NCBI RefSeq assembly: GCF_033095805.1 | Contig: NZ_CP109901.1 | Location: 2,728,001-2,792,000 of the forward strand | Source: Serratia sp. UGAL515B_01 | Lineage (GTDB): Bacteria; Pseudomonadota; Gammaproteobacteria; Enterobacterales; Enterobacteriaceae | DNA: 64,000 bases | Reading direction: 5' to 3' | In this document: one piece after another, positions 30,271 to 41,056 of the stretch | Position numbering within the stretch: the first letter of the stretch is position 1 | How the letters are laid out: each line of letters opens with the position of its first letter | Notes under the pieces: generated by a model | The model's database searches: none | Told to the model about the DNA's origin: nothing | The model's input: only the letters and a program-made list of their open reading frames with translations | Position numbers and translations under genes: made by a program

Positions 30271-30288
30271 TGTTAATGATATGTAATT
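30271..30288. promoter_or_regulatory. Candidate ArcA site in the cydA upstream region
   Basis: TGTTAAT (30271-30277) and TGTAATT (30282-30288) are direct repeats spaced 11 bp start to start, as in ArcA boxes. The surrounding 30170-30430 stretch is very AT-rich. ArcA activates cydAB in E. coli. Confidence 0.4.
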
Positions 30289-30433
30289 AAATATAACCTT
30301 AACTGTATTAATTAAATTTATTTACTCGATATTTATTAACTTTTTATTTCCTCAAGGAAATTTCAGCAGCTCAATGCCCAATTCATTATTTGTTAAGCAT
30401 TCATAAATCAAATTAAAAATTTAATCGTATCGT

Positions 30434-30525
30434 TGTACCCACGTGACTTCAAGTTACGTGTAGGCAACCTCCAGATGCTTGATAGACAAAGTGATTGGGG
30501 TAACAGCAGGTAGACAACACAGATG
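30434..30525. repeat. Degraded copy of the palindromic intergenic repeat
   Basis: TGTACCC, then ACTTCAAGTTACGTGTAGGCAAC, and later AAGTGATTGGGGTAACAGCA follow the order of blocks seen in the repeat at 1588-1782 (ATACCC, TTCGAGTTGC-TAGGCGGCAAC, GTGACTAGGGTGAGCG). The right end is not clear. Confidence 0.5.
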
Positions 30526-30612
30526 ACGCTTAAAAGGCGATGGGTGTGGTCGATACTTTGGAGCAAATACGACAATTTTGTATTACCACCGTTGTTTTGC
30601 TATTTCGTTGGT

Positions 30613-30638
30613 ATAGAAAGGCCACCCTAAAGGTGGCC
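30613..30638 (-). terminator. Rho-independent terminator of the sdh-suc operon
   Basis: GGCCACC (30620-30626) and GGTGGCC (30632-30638) form a perfect 7 bp stem with a 5-base loop. On the minus strand it is followed by TTTCTATA. It lies about 93 bp past the sucD stop. Confidence 0.75.
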
Positions 30639-30650
30639 AAACGTATCGTT

Positions 30651-30713
30651 CTAGGCTGTGTCCCTCAATTGCACGCAAGCGCCACTGGCGGTAAATTGAG
30701 GGACATGGCCTAG
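30651..30713. repeat. Large hairpin in the sucD 3' region
   Basis: CTAGGCTGTGTCCCTCAATT (30651-30670) pairs with AATTGAGGGACATGGCCTAG (30694-30713), 18 of 20 positions complementary. The 23-base tip contains a second small stem, CGCC-ACT-GGCG. It lies between the sucD stop and the terminator, so it would be in the 3' untranslated RNA. A possible relic is at about 10446. Confidence 0.75.
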
Positions 30714-30730
30714 TTTGCTTGTAACGCGGA

Positions 30731-31603
30731 TTAACGACTCAGAATCGCCTTCACTGCGTCACCAATGTCAGCCAGGCTACGAACCGTTTTAACGCCTGCC
30801 GCTTCAAGAGCCGCAAATTTTTCATCTGCGGTCCCTTTCCCACCCGCTATGATGGCTCCAGCATGGCCCATACGCTTACCTTTAGGCGCAGTTACGCCAG
30901 CAATATAACCAACAACCGGTTTGGTTACATGCTCTTTGATATAGGCTGCCGCCTCTTCTTCCGCACTCCCGCCAATCTCACCGATCATGACAATCGCTTC
31001 TGTCTGCGGGTCTTCCTGGAACATCTTCAGAATATCGATAAAGTTAGAGCCAGGAATCGGGTCGCCGCCGATACCAACACAGGTAGACTGCCCTAATCCA
31101 GCGTCGGTCGTTTGTTTAACCGCTTCATAAGTCAGTGTGCCTGAACGCGAAACAATACCCACCTTGCCTGGCAAGTGGATGTGACCTGGCATGATGCCAA
31201 TCTTGCATTCACCTGGGGTGATCACACCTGGGCAGTTCGGGCCAATCATGCGTACACCCGCTTCGTCCAGCTTCACTTTCACCGTCAGCATATCCAGGGT
31301 TGGGATACCTTCAGTAATCGTGATGATCAGTTTAATACCAGCATCGATTGCCTCCAGAATGGAGTCTTTACAGAAAGGTGCTGGCACATAAATCACCGAT
31401 GCGGTAGCGCCCGTTGCTTCGACGGCTTCACGCACGGTATTGAACACCGGTAAGCCCAAATGTTTAGTGCCACCTTTGCCAGGCGTTACGCCTCCAACCA
31501 TTTTGGTGCCATACGCGATAGCCTGCTCAGAGTGGAAGGTCCCTTGACTACCGGTGAAACCCTGACAAATTACTTTGGTGTTCTTATCAATTAAAATGGA
31601 CAT
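30731..31603 (-). CDS. sucD: Succinyl-CoA synthetase alpha subunit
   Basis: SucD carries the CoA site and the phosphorylated histidine of succinyl-CoA synthetase, which makes ATP (or GTP) and succinate in the TCA cycle. The motifs [28 protein letters not shown] and the active-site [14 protein letters not shown] are present. Length is 290 against 289 in E. coli. The ATG shares one base with the sucC stop (TAATG). It is the last gene of sdhCDAB-sucABCD. Confidence 0.97.
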   Translation of the reverse strand: MSILIDKNTKVICQGFTGSQGTFHSEQAIAYGTKMVGGVTPGKGGTKHLGLPVFNTVREAVEATGATASVIYVPAPFCKDSILEAIDAGIKLIITITEGIPTLDMLTVKVKLDEAGVRMIGPNCPGVITPGECKIGIMPGHIHLPGKVGIVSRSGTLTYEAVKQTTDAGLGQSTCVGIGGDPIPGSNFIDILKMFQEDPQTEAIVMIGEIGGSAEEEAAAYIKEHVTKPVVGYIAGVTAPKGKRMGHAGAIIAGGKGTADEKFAALEAAGVKTVRSLADIGDAVKAILSR

Positions 31604-32769
31604 TATTTCCCCTCCACTGCAGCAACAACTTGCTGAGCAGCATCAGTCAGACTGGTCGCAGCAATGATATTCAAACCACTGTCTGCCAGTTTTCTGGCTC
31701 CCAGCTCGGCATTGTTTCCTTCCAGACGCACCACCACCGGGACATTCACGCCCACTTCAGCGACTGCGCCAATAATGCCGTCAGCGATCAGATCGCAGCG
31801 TACAATACCACCAAAAATATTCACCAGTACCGCTTTCACCTTGTCATCAGACAGGATAATTTTAAAGGCTTCGGTCACACGCTCTTTGGTTGCACCACCG
31901 CCCACATCGAGGAAGTTAGCTGGTTCGCCACCATGCAATTTAACGATGTCCATGGTACCCATGGCCAAGCCGGCACCGTTAACCATACAACCAATGTTAC
32001 CGTCGAGTGCAACGTAGTTCAGTTCCCACTGAGCTGCACGAGATTCACGCTCATCCTCCTGAGAAGGATCTCGCATTTCACGCAGTTCAGACTGACGGAA
32101 CAGTGCGTTGCCATCAGCGCCCAGTTTACCATCCAGACACACCAGATCGCCCTGCTTGGTGATCACCAACGGGTTAATCTCAACCATAGCCAGATCGCGC
32201 TCAAGGAATAGTGTGGCAAGCCCCATGAAAATCTTGGCAAACTGGCTAACTTGCTTGCCCGTCAGACCCAGTTTAAATGCCAGCTCACGTCCCTGATAAG
32301 GCTGTGGACCTGCCAGCGGGTCAATAACCATTTTGTGGATCAGTTCCGGGGTTTCTTCCGCAACTTTCTCAATCTCAACACCACCTTCGGTGGAAGCCAT
32401 AAACACGACACGGCGGCTTGCACGGTCAACCACTGCACCCAAGTAGAGTTCTTTATCGATGTCGGTTGCCGCTTCCACCAGGATCTGATGAACAGGTTGC
32501 CCCAAAGCATCCGTCTGATAAGTCACCAGGCGTTTACCCAGCCAAGCTTCAGCAAAAGCACGTATATCCTCTTTGCTGTTAACGACCTTAACACCACCCG
32601 CTTTGCCACGGCCGCCAGCATGAACCTGACATTTCACTACCCACGGGCCGGAACCAATTTTAGATGCAGCTTCTTCTGCTTCACGCGGTGTGGTACAGGC
32701 GTAACCGGTTGGTGCAGGCATACCATACCGAGCAAACAGCTGTTTTGCCTGATATTCGTGTAAATTCAT
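31603..32769 (-). CDS. sucC: Succinyl-CoA synthetase beta subunit
   Basis: SucC is the nucleotide-binding (ATP-grasp) subunit of succinyl-CoA synthetase. [20 protein letters not shown] starts at 32769; the frame extends upstream to 32811, but homology begins here, giving 388 residues as in E. coli. [24 protein letters not shown] and [10 protein letters not shown] are family motifs. The stop overlaps the sucD start by one base. Confidence 0.97.
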   Translation of the reverse strand: MNLHEYQAKQLFARYGMPAPTGYACTTPREAEEAASKIGSGPWVVKCQVHAGGRGKAGGVKVVNSKEDIRAFAEAWLGKRLVTYQTDALGQPVHQILVEAATDIDKELYLGAVVDRASRRVVFMASTEGGVEIEKVAEETPELIHKMVIDPLAGPQPYQGRELAFKLGLTGKQVSQFAKIFMGLATLFLERDLAMVEINPLVITKQGDLVCLDGKLGADGNALFRQSELREMRDPSQEDERESRAAQWELNYVALDGNIGCMVNGAGLAMGTMDIVKLHGGEPANFLDVGGGATKERVTEAFKIILSDDKVKAVLVNIFGGIVRCDLIADGIIGAVAEVGVNVPVVVRLEGNNAELGARKLADSGLNIIAATSLTDAAQQVVAAVEGK

Positions 32770-32858
32770 GATGTTGTATCCATTCAGGTCAGAAAATTTC
32801 AGCCGAGTCACTTTAGCGGAATGCCCGCATCACTTGTCGGCTACATAGCACACTGAGT

Positions 32859-32879
32859 GGGCGCAGCATCGCCGCGCCC
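32859..32879. repeat. Intercistronic hairpin between sucB and sucC
   Basis: GGGCGC (32859-32864) and GCGCCC (32874-32879) form a GC-rich 6 bp stem with a 9-base loop just past the sucB stop. It may stabilise or process the message rather than end it, since sucCD continue the operon. Confidence 0.45.
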
Positions 32880-32888
32880 GTGCAGGAA

Positions 32889-34097
32889 TTAAACGTCCAG
32901 CAGCAAACGAGCCGGATCTTCCAGCATTTCTTTTACCGTCACCAGATAACCCACAGACTCTTTCCCATCAATCAGACGATGATCGTAAGACAGAGCCAAG
33001 TACATCATTGGCTGGATCACAACCTGACCATTAACCGCCATCGGGCGATCTTTGATCGCATGCATGCCAAGAATGGCACTCTGTGGTGGGTTGATGATCG
33101 GAGTTGACATCAGTGAACCGAATACGCCGCCGTTGGTAATAGTAAAGTTTCCACCAGTCAGCTCTTCCACTGTCAATTTTCCATCACGGCCTTTTATTGC
33201 CAGCTCTTTGATTTTTTTCTCGATATCAGCCATTCCCAGCGCATCTACATCACGTAATACTGGCGTTACCAAGCCACGCGGGGTAGATACCGCGATACTG
33301 ATATCAAAGTAGTTGTGGTAAACCACATCGCTACCGTCGATGGAGGCATTAACTTCAGGGAAGCGTTTCAGCGCTTCGACTACGGCTTTGATGTAGAAGG
33401 ACATAAAGCCCAGACGCACACCATGACGTTTTTCGAAAGCCTCACCATACTGCTTGCGCAGATCCATAATCGGTTGCATGTTGATTTCGTTGAAGGTCGT
33501 CAGCATTGCTGTGCTGTTCTTCGCTTCCAACAAACGCTCAGCCACGCGTTTACGCAGACGCGTCATTGGCACACGCTTTTCACTACGACCACTCAAGACC
33601 GGCTGTGGTGCAACGGCAGGAGCAGCGGCAGGCTTTTTGTCAGCGGCGATGTGAGTTTCTACGTCTTCACGCGTAATCCGGCCGCCGACTCCACTGCCTT
33701 TAATCGCGGCGGCATCGAGATCATGTTCTGCAAGCAAGCGGCGGACAGCCGGGCTGAGTGCTTCATTACTCCCAACTTCCAGACTCGCGGTGGCACGCTG
33801 CGCAGGGGTAGATTCAACGCTTTGGCTTTTCACTTCGGTTGGCTTGCCAGAACTATCACCCGGACGGATACGACCAAGGATCTGACGTGAAGTAACGGTC
33901 GCGCCTTCAGTTTCCAGAAGCGCATCAAGGACACCCGTCTCACTGGCGGGGACTTCCAAAACAACCTTGTCAGTTTCAATTTCAACCAAAACTTCGTCAC
34001 GATTCACAGTATCACCTGGCTTTTTATGCCAAGTGGCCACTGTTGCATCGGCAACTGATTCAGGAAGATCTGGCACCAGAATATCTACGCTACTCAT
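32889..34097 (-). CDS. sucB: Dihydrolipoyl succinyltransferase (E2 of 2-oxoglutarate dehydrogenase)
   Basis: SucB is the E2 core of the 2-oxoglutarate dehydrogenase complex. Domain order: lipoyl domain with the modified lysine in [13 protein letters not shown] (near residue 44), a linker, the E3-binding domain ([22 protein letters not shown], near 112-135), and the acyltransferase domain ending with [16 protein letters not shown], which holds the catalytic His and Asp. Length 402 compares with 405 in E. coli. It lies 17 bp after sucA. Confidence 0.97.
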   Translation of the reverse strand: MSSVDILVPDLPESVADATVATWHKKPGDTVNRDEVLVEIETDKVVLEVPASETGVLDALLETEGATVTSRQILGRIRPGDSSGKPTEVKSQSVESTPAQRATASLEVGSNEALSPAVRRLLAEHDLDAAAIKGSGVGGRITREDVETHIAADKKPAAAPAVAPQPVLSGRSEKRVPMTRLRKRVAERLLEAKNSTAMLTTFNEINMQPIMDLRKQYGEAFEKRHGVRLGFMSFYIKAVVEALKRFPEVNASIDGSDVVYHNYFDISIAVSTPRGLVTPVLRDVDALGMADIEKKIKELAIKGRDGKLTVEELTGGNFTITNGGVFGSLMSTPIINPPQSAILGMHAIKDRPMAVNGQVVIQPMMYLALSYDHRLIDGKESVGYLVTVKEMLEDPARLLLDV

Positions 34098-34114
34098 CAG
34101 CTTTCCCTTAATTT

Positions 34115-36922
34115 TTATTCAATATTCAATGCGTCACTCACCAGGGCCTGTTGCTGCTTCTGGTGTACGGACATATAACCAACCGCAGGAGAGGCGGAAG
34201 CTGGACGCCCGGCGTAACGTAAAGAAGCGCCAAACGGAATCACTTCACGGAAATTGTGCTGGCTGCAATACCATGCCCCTTGGTTCAGCGGCTCTTCTTG
34301 GCACCAGACAAAATCATGCACATGGGCATACTGTTCCAATACGGCTTGAACAGCCTGATGTGGGAACGGATACAGTTGTTCGATACGGATAATCGCCACA
34401 TCTTTCTGGTCATTCTTACGGCGCTGTTCCAGCAGATCGTAGTAAACCTTACCGGAACACAACACCACTCGTTTGACCGCTTTCGGCTCCAGATCGTCTA
34501 TTTCACCGATAGCCAGTTGGAAAGTGCCACTTGCCAGTTCATCCAATGAGGAAACAGCCAGCGGATGACGCAACAGCGATTTAGGTGACATGACAATCAG
34601 TGGACGGCGCATACCACGCAATGCCTGACGGCGCAGCATGTGGTAAACCTGCGCAGGGGTAGATGGGATACACACTTGCATGTTCTGTTCAGCACACAGT
34701 TGCAGGTAACGTTCAAGACGTGCAGAGGAGTGTTCAGGCCCCTGCCCTTCGTAACCATGTGGTAACAACATAACCAAGCCGCACATCCTGCCCCATTTCT
34801 GTTCACCAGAGCTGATGAACTGGTCGATAACCACCTGTGCGCCGTTAGCAAAATCGCCAAATTGCGCCTCCCAAATGGTTAAAGTGCGCGGTTCTGCGGT
34901 AGCGTACCCATATTCGAATGCCAACACGGCCTCTTCCGACAGCACTGAGTCCCAAACGCGGAACTCGCCTTGACCACTGTGGATATTAGATAGCGGCACA
35001 TAGACAGAACCGTTTTGCTGGTTGTGTATAACGGCATGGCGATGGAAGAAGGTGCCACGGCCAGCATCTTCACCCGAAATTCGGATCGGAATGCCTTCAT
35101 CTGCCAGTGTGGCATAAGCCAATGTCTCAGCGGCTCCCCAGTCAAGCGGTTTGTTACCTGCGGCCATTTCAGCACGGTCACCATAAATTTTGGCGACACG
35201 CGACTGCATCTCTATTGCCTCTGGCACACTACTGATGCGGCGAGCCAATTCCTGAAGGCGCTTCATCTCAACCTTGCTTGGATACTCCTCATCCCACTCA
35301 TGGTTGAGGTAAGGCGACCAAGTAAAGGAATGCAGATTCATTGGCCGCCACTCGTCAACCACACAGTCGCCACGGTCAAGCGCATCACGGTACAGGTTGA
35401 CCATTTCCGTGGCATCTTCCAGACTGATGACACTCTGGCCGGTCAGAACATCAGCATAGAGTTTACGTGGCGTCGGATGTTTCTTTATCTTCTGATACAT
35501 CACCGGTTGGGTTGCACTTGGCTCATCGGCCTCATTGTGCCCATGACGGCGGTAGCAGACCAAATCGATCATGACGTCACGCTTAAAGGTGTTACGGAAA
35601 TCCAATGCCAAACGGGTGACAAAGGCTACCGCTTCAGGATCGTCAGCGTTTACGTGGAAAATAGGTGCCTGTACCATCTTGCCGATATCGGTACAGTATT
35701 GTGTAGAACGTGCATCTAGCGGATTGGAAGTGGTGAAGCCAACCTGATTGTTAATGACGATCCGCACTGTCCCGCCGACTTCGTAACCACGGGCCTGCGA
35801 CATGTTCAGCGTTTCCTGAACCACCCCCTGACCGGCAATGGCTGCGTCACCATGGATAGTGATTGGCAGCACCATGTTACTACGTGCTTCATCAAGACGA
35901 TCGCGACGAGCGCGGACCGACCCCATAACAACCGGACTCACGATTTCCAGATGCGATGGGTTAAATGCCAGCGCCAAGTGAACCATACCGCCTTCGGTTT
36001 CCACATCGGAAGAGAAACCCTGATGGTATTTCACGTCACCGGTGCCAAGGTGTTCTTTGTGTTTACCGGCAAACTCATCGAACAGGTCTGCTGGTTTTTT
36101 ACCCAGAACGTTGATCAACACGTTCAGACGACCACGGTGGGCCATACCCAATACCACTTCACGTGTGCCGTTTTTACCTGCATGCCGTATCATTTCTTTA
36201 AGCATCGGCACCAGTGCGTCACCACCTTCCAGTGAGAAACGTTTTGCACCAGGGAACTTGGCCCCTAAGTAACGCTCAAGCCCTTCAGCAGCAGTCAGTT
36301 CACTCAGGAAACGGCGTTTCTCATCAACAGTAAAGCTAGCTTGCCCCGCTACCGATTCAATACGCTGTTGGATCCAGCGTTTCTCTTCGGTATTAGTGAT
36401 GTGCATATACTCTGCACCAATCGAACAACAGTAGGTCTGCTTCAATGCTGCATACAAGTCACCCAACTTCATGGTTTCTTTGCCAATAGCAAAAGACCCC
36501 ACATTGAAGGTTTCCTGGAAGTCGGCCTCGGTCAGATTGTGATAGGCAAGATCGAGATCTGGAACTCTCTCTTGCTTCCATAGCCCAAGAGGATCAAGAT
36601 TTGCATGCTGATGCCCACGAAAGCGGAACGCATTGATCAGCTGTAGTACCTTTACCTGTTTGGCATCGGTATCAGGATCGTTAATAGTGGTGCTGTAACG
36701 AGCAGAGTCTTTCGCCATGCGGCGGAAGTAATCTCGCGTTTGGGAGTGGAGCTGATCGGGTTTAACACCCGCAGTGGGTAGCTGTTGGAAAATGGAACGC
36801 CAGCTATCTTCAACGGAACTCGGATCGGTCAAAAAGTCTTCATAGAGCTGCTCTATGTAGGACTGGTTCGCGCCCGCCAGATAGGAGGAATCCAGCCAGG
36901 CCTTCATTGCGCCGTTCTGCAT
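34115..36922 (-). CDS. sucA: 2-oxoglutarate dehydrogenase E1 component
   Basis: SucA is the thiamine-diphosphate-dependent decarboxylase of the 2-oxoglutarate dehydrogenase complex. The 935-residue product begins [20 protein letters not shown], matching E. coli (933). The motifs [29 protein letters not shown], the ThDP-binding [18 protein letters not shown] and [16 protein letters not shown] are intact. It follows sdhB after 270 bp and starts the suc half of the operon. Confidence 0.98.
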   Translation of the reverse strand: MQNGAMKAWLDSSYLAGANQSYIEQLYEDFLTDPSSVEDSWRSIFQQLPTAGVKPDQLHSQTRDYFRRMAKDSARYSTTINDPDTDAKQVKVLQLINAFRFRGHQHANLDPLGLWKQERVPDLDLAYHNLTEADFQETFNVGSFAIGKETMKLGDLYAALKQTYCCSIGAEYMHITNTEEKRWIQQRIESVAGQASFTVDEKRRFLSELTAAEGLERYLGAKFPGAKRFSLEGGDALVPMLKEMIRHAGKNGTREVVLGMAHRGRLNVLINVLGKKPADLFDEFAGKHKEHLGTGDVKYHQGFSSDVETEGGMVHLALAFNPSHLEIVSPVVMGSVRARRDRLDEARSNMVLPITIHGDAAIAGQGVVQETLNMSQARGYEVGGTVRIVINNQVGFTTSNPLDARSTQYCTDIGKMVQAPIFHVNADDPEAVAFVTRLALDFRNTFKRDVMIDLVCYRRHGHNEADEPSATQPVMYQKIKKHPTPRKLYADVLTGQSVISLEDATEMVNLYRDALDRGDCVVDEWRPMNLHSFTWSPYLNHEWDEEYPSKVEMKRLQELARRISSVPEAIEMQSRVAKIYGDRAEMAAGNKPLDWGAAETLAYATLADEGIPIRISGEDAGRGTFFHRHAVIHNQQNGSVYVPLSNIHSGQGEFRVWDSVLSEEAVLAFEYGYATAEPRTLTIWEAQFGDFANGAQVVIDQFISSGEQKWGRMCGLVMLLPHGYEGQGPEHSSARLERYLQLCAEQNMQVCIPSTPAQVYHMLRRQALRGMRRPLIVMSPKSLLRHPLAVSSLDELASGTFQLAIGEIDDLEPKAVKRVVLCSGKVYYDLLEQRRKNDQKDVAIIRIEQLYPFPHQAVQAVLEQYAHVHDFVWCQEEPLNQGAWYCSQHNFREVIPFGASLRYAGRPASASPAVGYMSVHQKQQQALVSDALNIE

Positions 36923-37072
36923 TATGATCCCTTAAGCTTTAAAGCTTCAGTTTTCGCCGTGGTTGACATAATTACCGTAATGGTACGGTTTGCCGTAAAA
37001 ACGGTTCACTCGACGTGCTTAAAACCTTAAATGCACGTTCTGTTTTGGACCTTGCGGTCCCTTACAAGGAAC

Positions 37073-37135
37073 CTCTAAAAACTGGCGGGACGAACCTGAC
37101 TGTTTATTGCCACAATCACGGGTCAGTTTTTAGAG
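37073..37135. repeat. Inverted repeat in the sdhB-sucA gap
   Basis: CTCTAAAAACTG (37073-37084) and CAGTTTTTAGAG (37124-37135) are perfect 12-base arms 39 bases apart in the 271 bp between sdhB and sucA. They could form a hairpin that separates sdh from suc messages or affects attenuation. The rest of the gap shows no coding frame. Confidence 0.65.
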
Positions 37136-37193
37136 ACTCCCTCCACCAAGAGAACTGCGCCGGAAGAAAATATCCGGCGCGAACTCATGCTAT

Positions 37194-37910
37194 TTATGCG
37201 CCTCTTTGCAGCAGCATAGACTTGATATGACCGATCGCACGCGTCGGATTCAAGCCCTTTGGACACACATTGACACAATTCATGATGCTATGGCAGCGGA
37301 AAACACTGAATGCATCGTCCAGAGAATCCAAGCGTGCTTCCGTTTCCGTATCACGGCTATCGATCAGGAAACGGTATGCTGCCAACAGGCCAGCCGGCCC
37401 CACAAACTTGTCAGGGTTCCACCAGAAAGAGGGACAAGAAGTTGAACAGCAGGCACAGAGGATACATTCATACAAACCATCCAGTTTGGCCCGGCTTTCC
37501 GGCGACTGCAGATGCTCACGCGCAGGCGGATTCTTACCATCATTCAGCAAGAACGGCTTGATCTTTTCGTATTGGGTATAAAACTGCCCCATATCAACCA
37601 CCAGATCGCGCACAACGGGTAACCCCGGCAGCGGGCGAATTACGATCTTGTTATTGCCCTTACGCAATGACGAGATCGGAGTAATACAGGCCAAACCGTT
37701 TTTACCATTCATGTTGAGACCGTCTGAACCGCACACACCTTCACGGCAAGAACGGCGGAACGATAACGTCGGATCGCCTTCTTTCAGTTGGATCAACGCA
37801 TCCAACAGCATCATGTCTCGACCTTCTGCCGCTTCCAGAGTGAAGTCCTGCATATACGGCGCGTTGTCAACATCCGGATTGTAGCGATAGATAGAGAATT
37901 CAAGTTTCAT
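37194..37910 (-). CDS. sdhB: Succinate dehydrogenase iron-sulfur subunit
   Basis: SdhB passes electrons from FAD to quinone through three Fe-S clusters. The ferredoxin-type 2Fe-2S cysteines are in RRSCREGVCGSDGLNMNGKNGLAC (two-part motif); the 4Fe-4S and 3Fe-4S sets are in CILCACCSTSCPSFWW and CHSIMNCVNVCPKGLNP. The frame opens at 37961, but MKLEFSIYRYNPDVDNAP from 37910 matches the E. coli start (238 residues both). It is 16 bp after sdhA. Confidence 0.97.
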   Translation of the reverse strand: MKLEFSIYRYNPDVDNAPYMQDFTLEAAEGRDMMLLDALIQLKEGDPTLSFRRSCREGVCGSDGLNMNGKNGLACITPISSLRKGNNKIVIRPLPGLPVVRDLVVDMGQFYTQYEKIKPFLLNDGKNPPAREHLQSPESRAKLDGLYECILCACCSTSCPSFWWNPDKFVGPAGLLAAYRFLIDSRDTETEARLDSLDDAFSVFRCHSIMNCVNVCPKGLNPTRAIGHIKSMLLQRGA

Positions 37911-37926
37911 CAATCGAGCTCCGCAA

Positions 37927-39693
37927 TTAGTAAGAACGCACTTTCGGCGGGAATGCCGCACGCAGTTTAGGCTGCATATTCACTTCACGACGCGTCATAC
38001 TCTCTGATTGCGGCAAATACAGCGAATGGCATAACCAGTTCGCGTCGTCACGCTCAGGGAAATCGAAGCGGCTATGCGCACCACGGCTCTCCGTACGGAA
38101 GTTGGCAGAAACCGCAGTGGAATAAGCGGTTTCCATCAGGTTATCCAGCTCTAGGCATTCGATACGCTGAGTATTAAACTCGCTCGAAGTATCATCCAGA
38201 CGAGCATTCTTCAGACGCTCGCGGATCACTTTCAGCTCTTCCAAACCTTTTGCCATCGCATCACCCTCACGGAACACAGAGAAGTTATTCTGCATACAGG
38301 CTTGTAATGCCTTGCGAATTTCTACCGGGTCTTCACCCGAGCGAGTATTATTCCAACGGTTGAGACGCTCCAGAGAGGCTTCCACATCGGATTCGCTGGC
38401 ATCGCGGCTTTCGCCCTGTTCTGCCAAAGATTCCTGCAAGTGCATACCGGCGGCACGGCCAAACACCACCAGATCCAGCAACGAGTTACCGCCCAGACGG
38501 TTAGCACCATGTACTGATACACAGGCAATTTCCCCAACGGCAAACAAGCCAGGGATCACTACATCTTCGCCTTTTTCATTCACGGTCAACGCCTGACCGG
38601 TCACTTTGGTTGGAATACCGCCCATCATGTAGTGACAGGTTGGAATAACCGGGATCGGTTCTTTCACCGGATCAACGTGTGCAAAGGTGCGTGACAGTTC
38701 CAAAATACCTGGTAGACGCGATTCCAGAACATCTTTACCCAAGTGATCCAGTTTCAGTTTGGCATGCGGGCCCCAAGGACCATCACAGCCACGGCCTTCG
38801 CGAATTTCGATCATTATTGAGCGAGCGACTACATCGCGACCCGCCAAATCTTTGGCGTTTGGTGCGTAACGCTCCATGAAACGTTCGCCATGTTTATTCA
38901 GCAGGTAGCCACCTTCACCACGACAACCTTCGGTTACCAATACACCGGCACCCGCGATCCCCGTTGGGTGGAACTGCCACATTTCCATGTCCTGTACTGG
39001 CACACCAGCGCGCAATGCCATACCGACGCCATCGCCGGTATTAATATGGGCATTGGTCGTGGATTGATAAATACGGCCTGCGCCGCCTGTCGCCAACACG
39101 GTTGCTTTAGCCTTGAAGTACACCACTTCACCGGTTTCGATACAGATGGCCGTTGTACCGACTACTGCACCATCCTGATTTTTCACCAGATCCAGTGCAT
39201 ACCATTCGGAGAAAATAGTGGTGTGATTCTTCAGGTTTTGCTGATAAAGCGTATGTAGTAGCGCATGCCCGGTACGGTCAGCCGCTGCTGCGGTTCGTGC
39301 CGCCTGTTCACCACCAAAGTTTAACGATTGGCCACCGAACGGGCGCTGATAAATACGGCCATCGTCCAAGCGTGAGAACGGCAGCCCCATGTGTTCCAGT
39401 TCCAAAATAGCTTCCGGGCCGGTTTTACACATATACTCAATGGCTTCTTGGTCTCCGATATAATCGGAACCTTTCACCGTGTCATACATATGCCATTCCC
39501 AGTTGTCTTCATGGTTATTACCTAGGGCAACAGTAATACCCCCCTGTGCAGACACAGTATGGGAACGGGTAGGAAATACCTTGGAAAGCAAAGCACAGGT
39601 TGAGCCCGCTTGAGAAATCTGCAGCGCTGCACGCATACCTGCGCCGCCCGCACCGATCACAACTGCATCAAACTCTCTGACTGGCAGTTTCAT
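37927..39693 (-). CDS. sdhA: Succinate dehydrogenase flavoprotein subunit
   Basis: SdhA oxidises succinate to fumarate with covalently bound FAD. The dinucleotide fold [12 protein letters not shown] is near residue 14, and the flavinylated histidine is in [10 protein letters not shown] (H45 region). The active-site segments [21 protein letters not shown] and [15 protein letters not shown] are present. Length 588 equals that of E. coli. It follows sdhD directly. Confidence 0.98.
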   Translation of the reverse strand: MKLPVREFDAVVIGAGGAGMRAALQISQAGSTCALLSKVFPTRSHTVSAQGGITVALGNNHEDNWEWHMYDTVKGSDYIGDQEAIEYMCKTGPEAILELEHMGLPFSRLDDGRIYQRPFGGQSLNFGGEQAARTAAAADRTGHALLHTLYQQNLKNHTTIFSEWYALDLVKNQDGAVVGTTAICIETGEVVYFKAKATVLATGGAGRIYQSTTNAHINTGDGVGMALRAGVPVQDMEMWQFHPTGIAGAGVLVTEGCRGEGGYLLNKHGERFMERYAPNAKDLAGRDVVARSIMIEIREGRGCDGPWGPHAKLKLDHLGKDVLESRLPGILELSRTFAHVDPVKEPIPVIPTCHYMMGGIPTKVTGQALTVNEKGEDVVIPGLFAVGEIACVSVHGANRLGGNSLLDLVVFGRAAGMHLQESLAEQGESRDASESDVEASLERLNRWNNTRSGEDPVEIRKALQACMQNNFSVFREGDAMAKGLEELKVIRERLKNARLDDTSSEFNTQRIECLELDNLMETAYSTAVSANFRTESRGAHSRFDFPERDDANWLCHSLYLPQSESMTRREVNMQPKLRAAFPPKVRSY

Positions 39694-40041
39694 TTAAGCC
39701 CCCCACACTACGATTGTTCCGTACAGTAAATAGACCAATAATGCGACAACGATGACCAGTTGCAGCACCAAGCGTAACGCCAGTGGTTTGATATAGTCCG
39801 TCAGCACCTGCCACATTCCAATCCAGGCATGAACCAGAATCGACAACAACGTCAGCAAGGTGAATACTTTCGTAATAGGAGCGGCGAAGAAACCACGCCA
39901 AATTTCATAGGTCATATCTGGAGCCATAACAACAAAGCCCAGAATATAAAGAACATACAGGGTGATAACGATTGCGGAAGCACGAATTAACAACCAGTCG
40001 TGTACGCCGTTACGTCCTAACGCAGAAACGTTGCTTACCAT
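39694..40041 (-). CDS. sdhD: Succinate dehydrogenase membrane anchor subunit
   Basis: SdhD, with SdhC, anchors the dehydrogenase and helps form the heme b and quinone site. The frame opens at 40203, but the ATG at 40041 gives [21 protein letters not shown], the E. coli start, and 115 residues (115 in E. coli). Three membrane helices are visible, with the heme-ligand His region in [22 protein letters not shown]. The start overlaps the sdhC stop by seven bases. Confidence 0.96.
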   Translation of the reverse strand: MVSNVSALGRNGVHDWLLIRASAIVITLYVLYILGFVVMAPDMTYEIWRGFFAAPITKVFTLLTLLSILVHAWIGMWQVLTDYIKPLALRLVLQLVIVVALLVYLLYGTIVVWGA

Positions 40042-40424
40042 ACGAGCACTCCAGCCAGAATTGATAGCAGAACGGTAAGACCGAACGCTATCTGGGCAGA
40101 ACGGGTACCTGCGGCTAAACTCTCTTCGATATAGCCAAAATCCATCAACAGGTGACGGATGCCACCGCAAATGTGATAGGCGAGCGCGGTGAGTATTCCC
40201 CACAAGATAAATTTCACGAAGAAGCTATTCATGATGGCGGCAGCTTGGAGGAAACCTTCCTGAGAAGAGAGAGAGATACCCAACAGCCAGAGAAGAATAC
40301 CCACAGCGACGAAAGTGATTACGCCAGAGACTCGGTGTAAGATGGACGCTATCGCAGTTACAGGAAACTGAATCGTTTGCAGATTCAGGTTGACAGGTCT
40401 TTGTTTTTTCACAGTTTTGCCCAC
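40035..40424 (-). CDS. sdhC: Succinate dehydrogenase cytochrome b556 subunit
   Basis: SdhC provides three membrane helices and a heme ligand (His in [23 protein letters not shown]). Its 129-residue length equals that of E. coli, and the segments [14 protein letters not shown] and [17 protein letters not shown] match closely. The start is taken as the GTG at 40424 because [11 protein letters not shown] aligns with the E. coli N-terminus. It is the first gene of the sdh-suc operon. Confidence 0.95.
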   Translation of the reverse strand: MGKTVKKQRPVNLNLQTIQFPVTAIASILHRVSGVITFVAVGILLWLLGISLSSQEGFLQAAAIMNSFFVKFILWGILTALAYHICGGIRHLLMDFGYIEESLAAGTRSAQIAFGLTVLLSILAGVLVW

Positions 40425-41056
40425 ACAGCTCTTATTATTTTCCTTCCTCCGGGCCTGGGTGGGGATCAGACAGCGTCAAGAGTAAAACACTCATACGTCA
40501 CACGCTTAAACATCAATATCCCTTGAGTTCAAACGGCGCGTTTTATACGCTGGGTGCTCCTACTTCAGGGTAATCCGGAGACCTGGCGGCAGTATAGGAG
40601 GTTCACATTCCCATTACAATTCCCATACAATCCCTTTAGTAACATTTCCCTCGAACAGTGATTCAGATCACGATTACCACAATTAATACAAAATTAATTA
40701 TCTGATTTGACAAGAGTTCAACATTTACATTACAAATAGCATGGCAATCAATCCTATGATGCGCTACCGGTCAACAGTACACTTCCCCCTAAGCACAAGT
40801 TATGCAACAGTGTATTTGGTTAAAACTCTAAAATTATCGTAGGCAATGATTAACAGAAAATAATGAATTCCGATGGATCATTAACGGCTGGTAACCCGTC
40901 TCATTTACATGGGTAGCACTCTGTATTTTACTTTGCGCATTTGCGCTGTTCCTCACAGAGTTAGCGTCCGTACCACTTTATTGTGGGCAACCTACAGAGA
41001 TTTAAGGTATTTCAGTTGTTAGAGGTTTTTAAATAAGGCGCTTAAGGAGACTGTAA
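40425..41056. other. Divergent promoter region of sdhC and gltA
   Basis: These 632 bases hold no credible gene. A CRP-like palindrome is at 40657-40672. The 40680-40740 part is AT-rich and could bind ArcA, which controls both genes in E. coli, but no clean box was identified. gltA has a good AAGGAGA ribosome site. Confidence 0.7.
40657..40672. promoter_or_regulatory. Candidate CRP site between sdhC and gltA
   Basis: AGTGATTCAGATCACG matches TGTGA-N6-TCACA at eight of ten positions and is palindromic. CRP activates sdh in E. coli. It lies 233 bp upstream of the sdhC start. Confidence 0.55.

Noticed and set aside
30614..30730. SdhX/RybD-type small RNA from the sucD 3' region
   Set aside because: E. 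coli has one here, but I cannot match its sequence by eye, so only the hairpins are listed.
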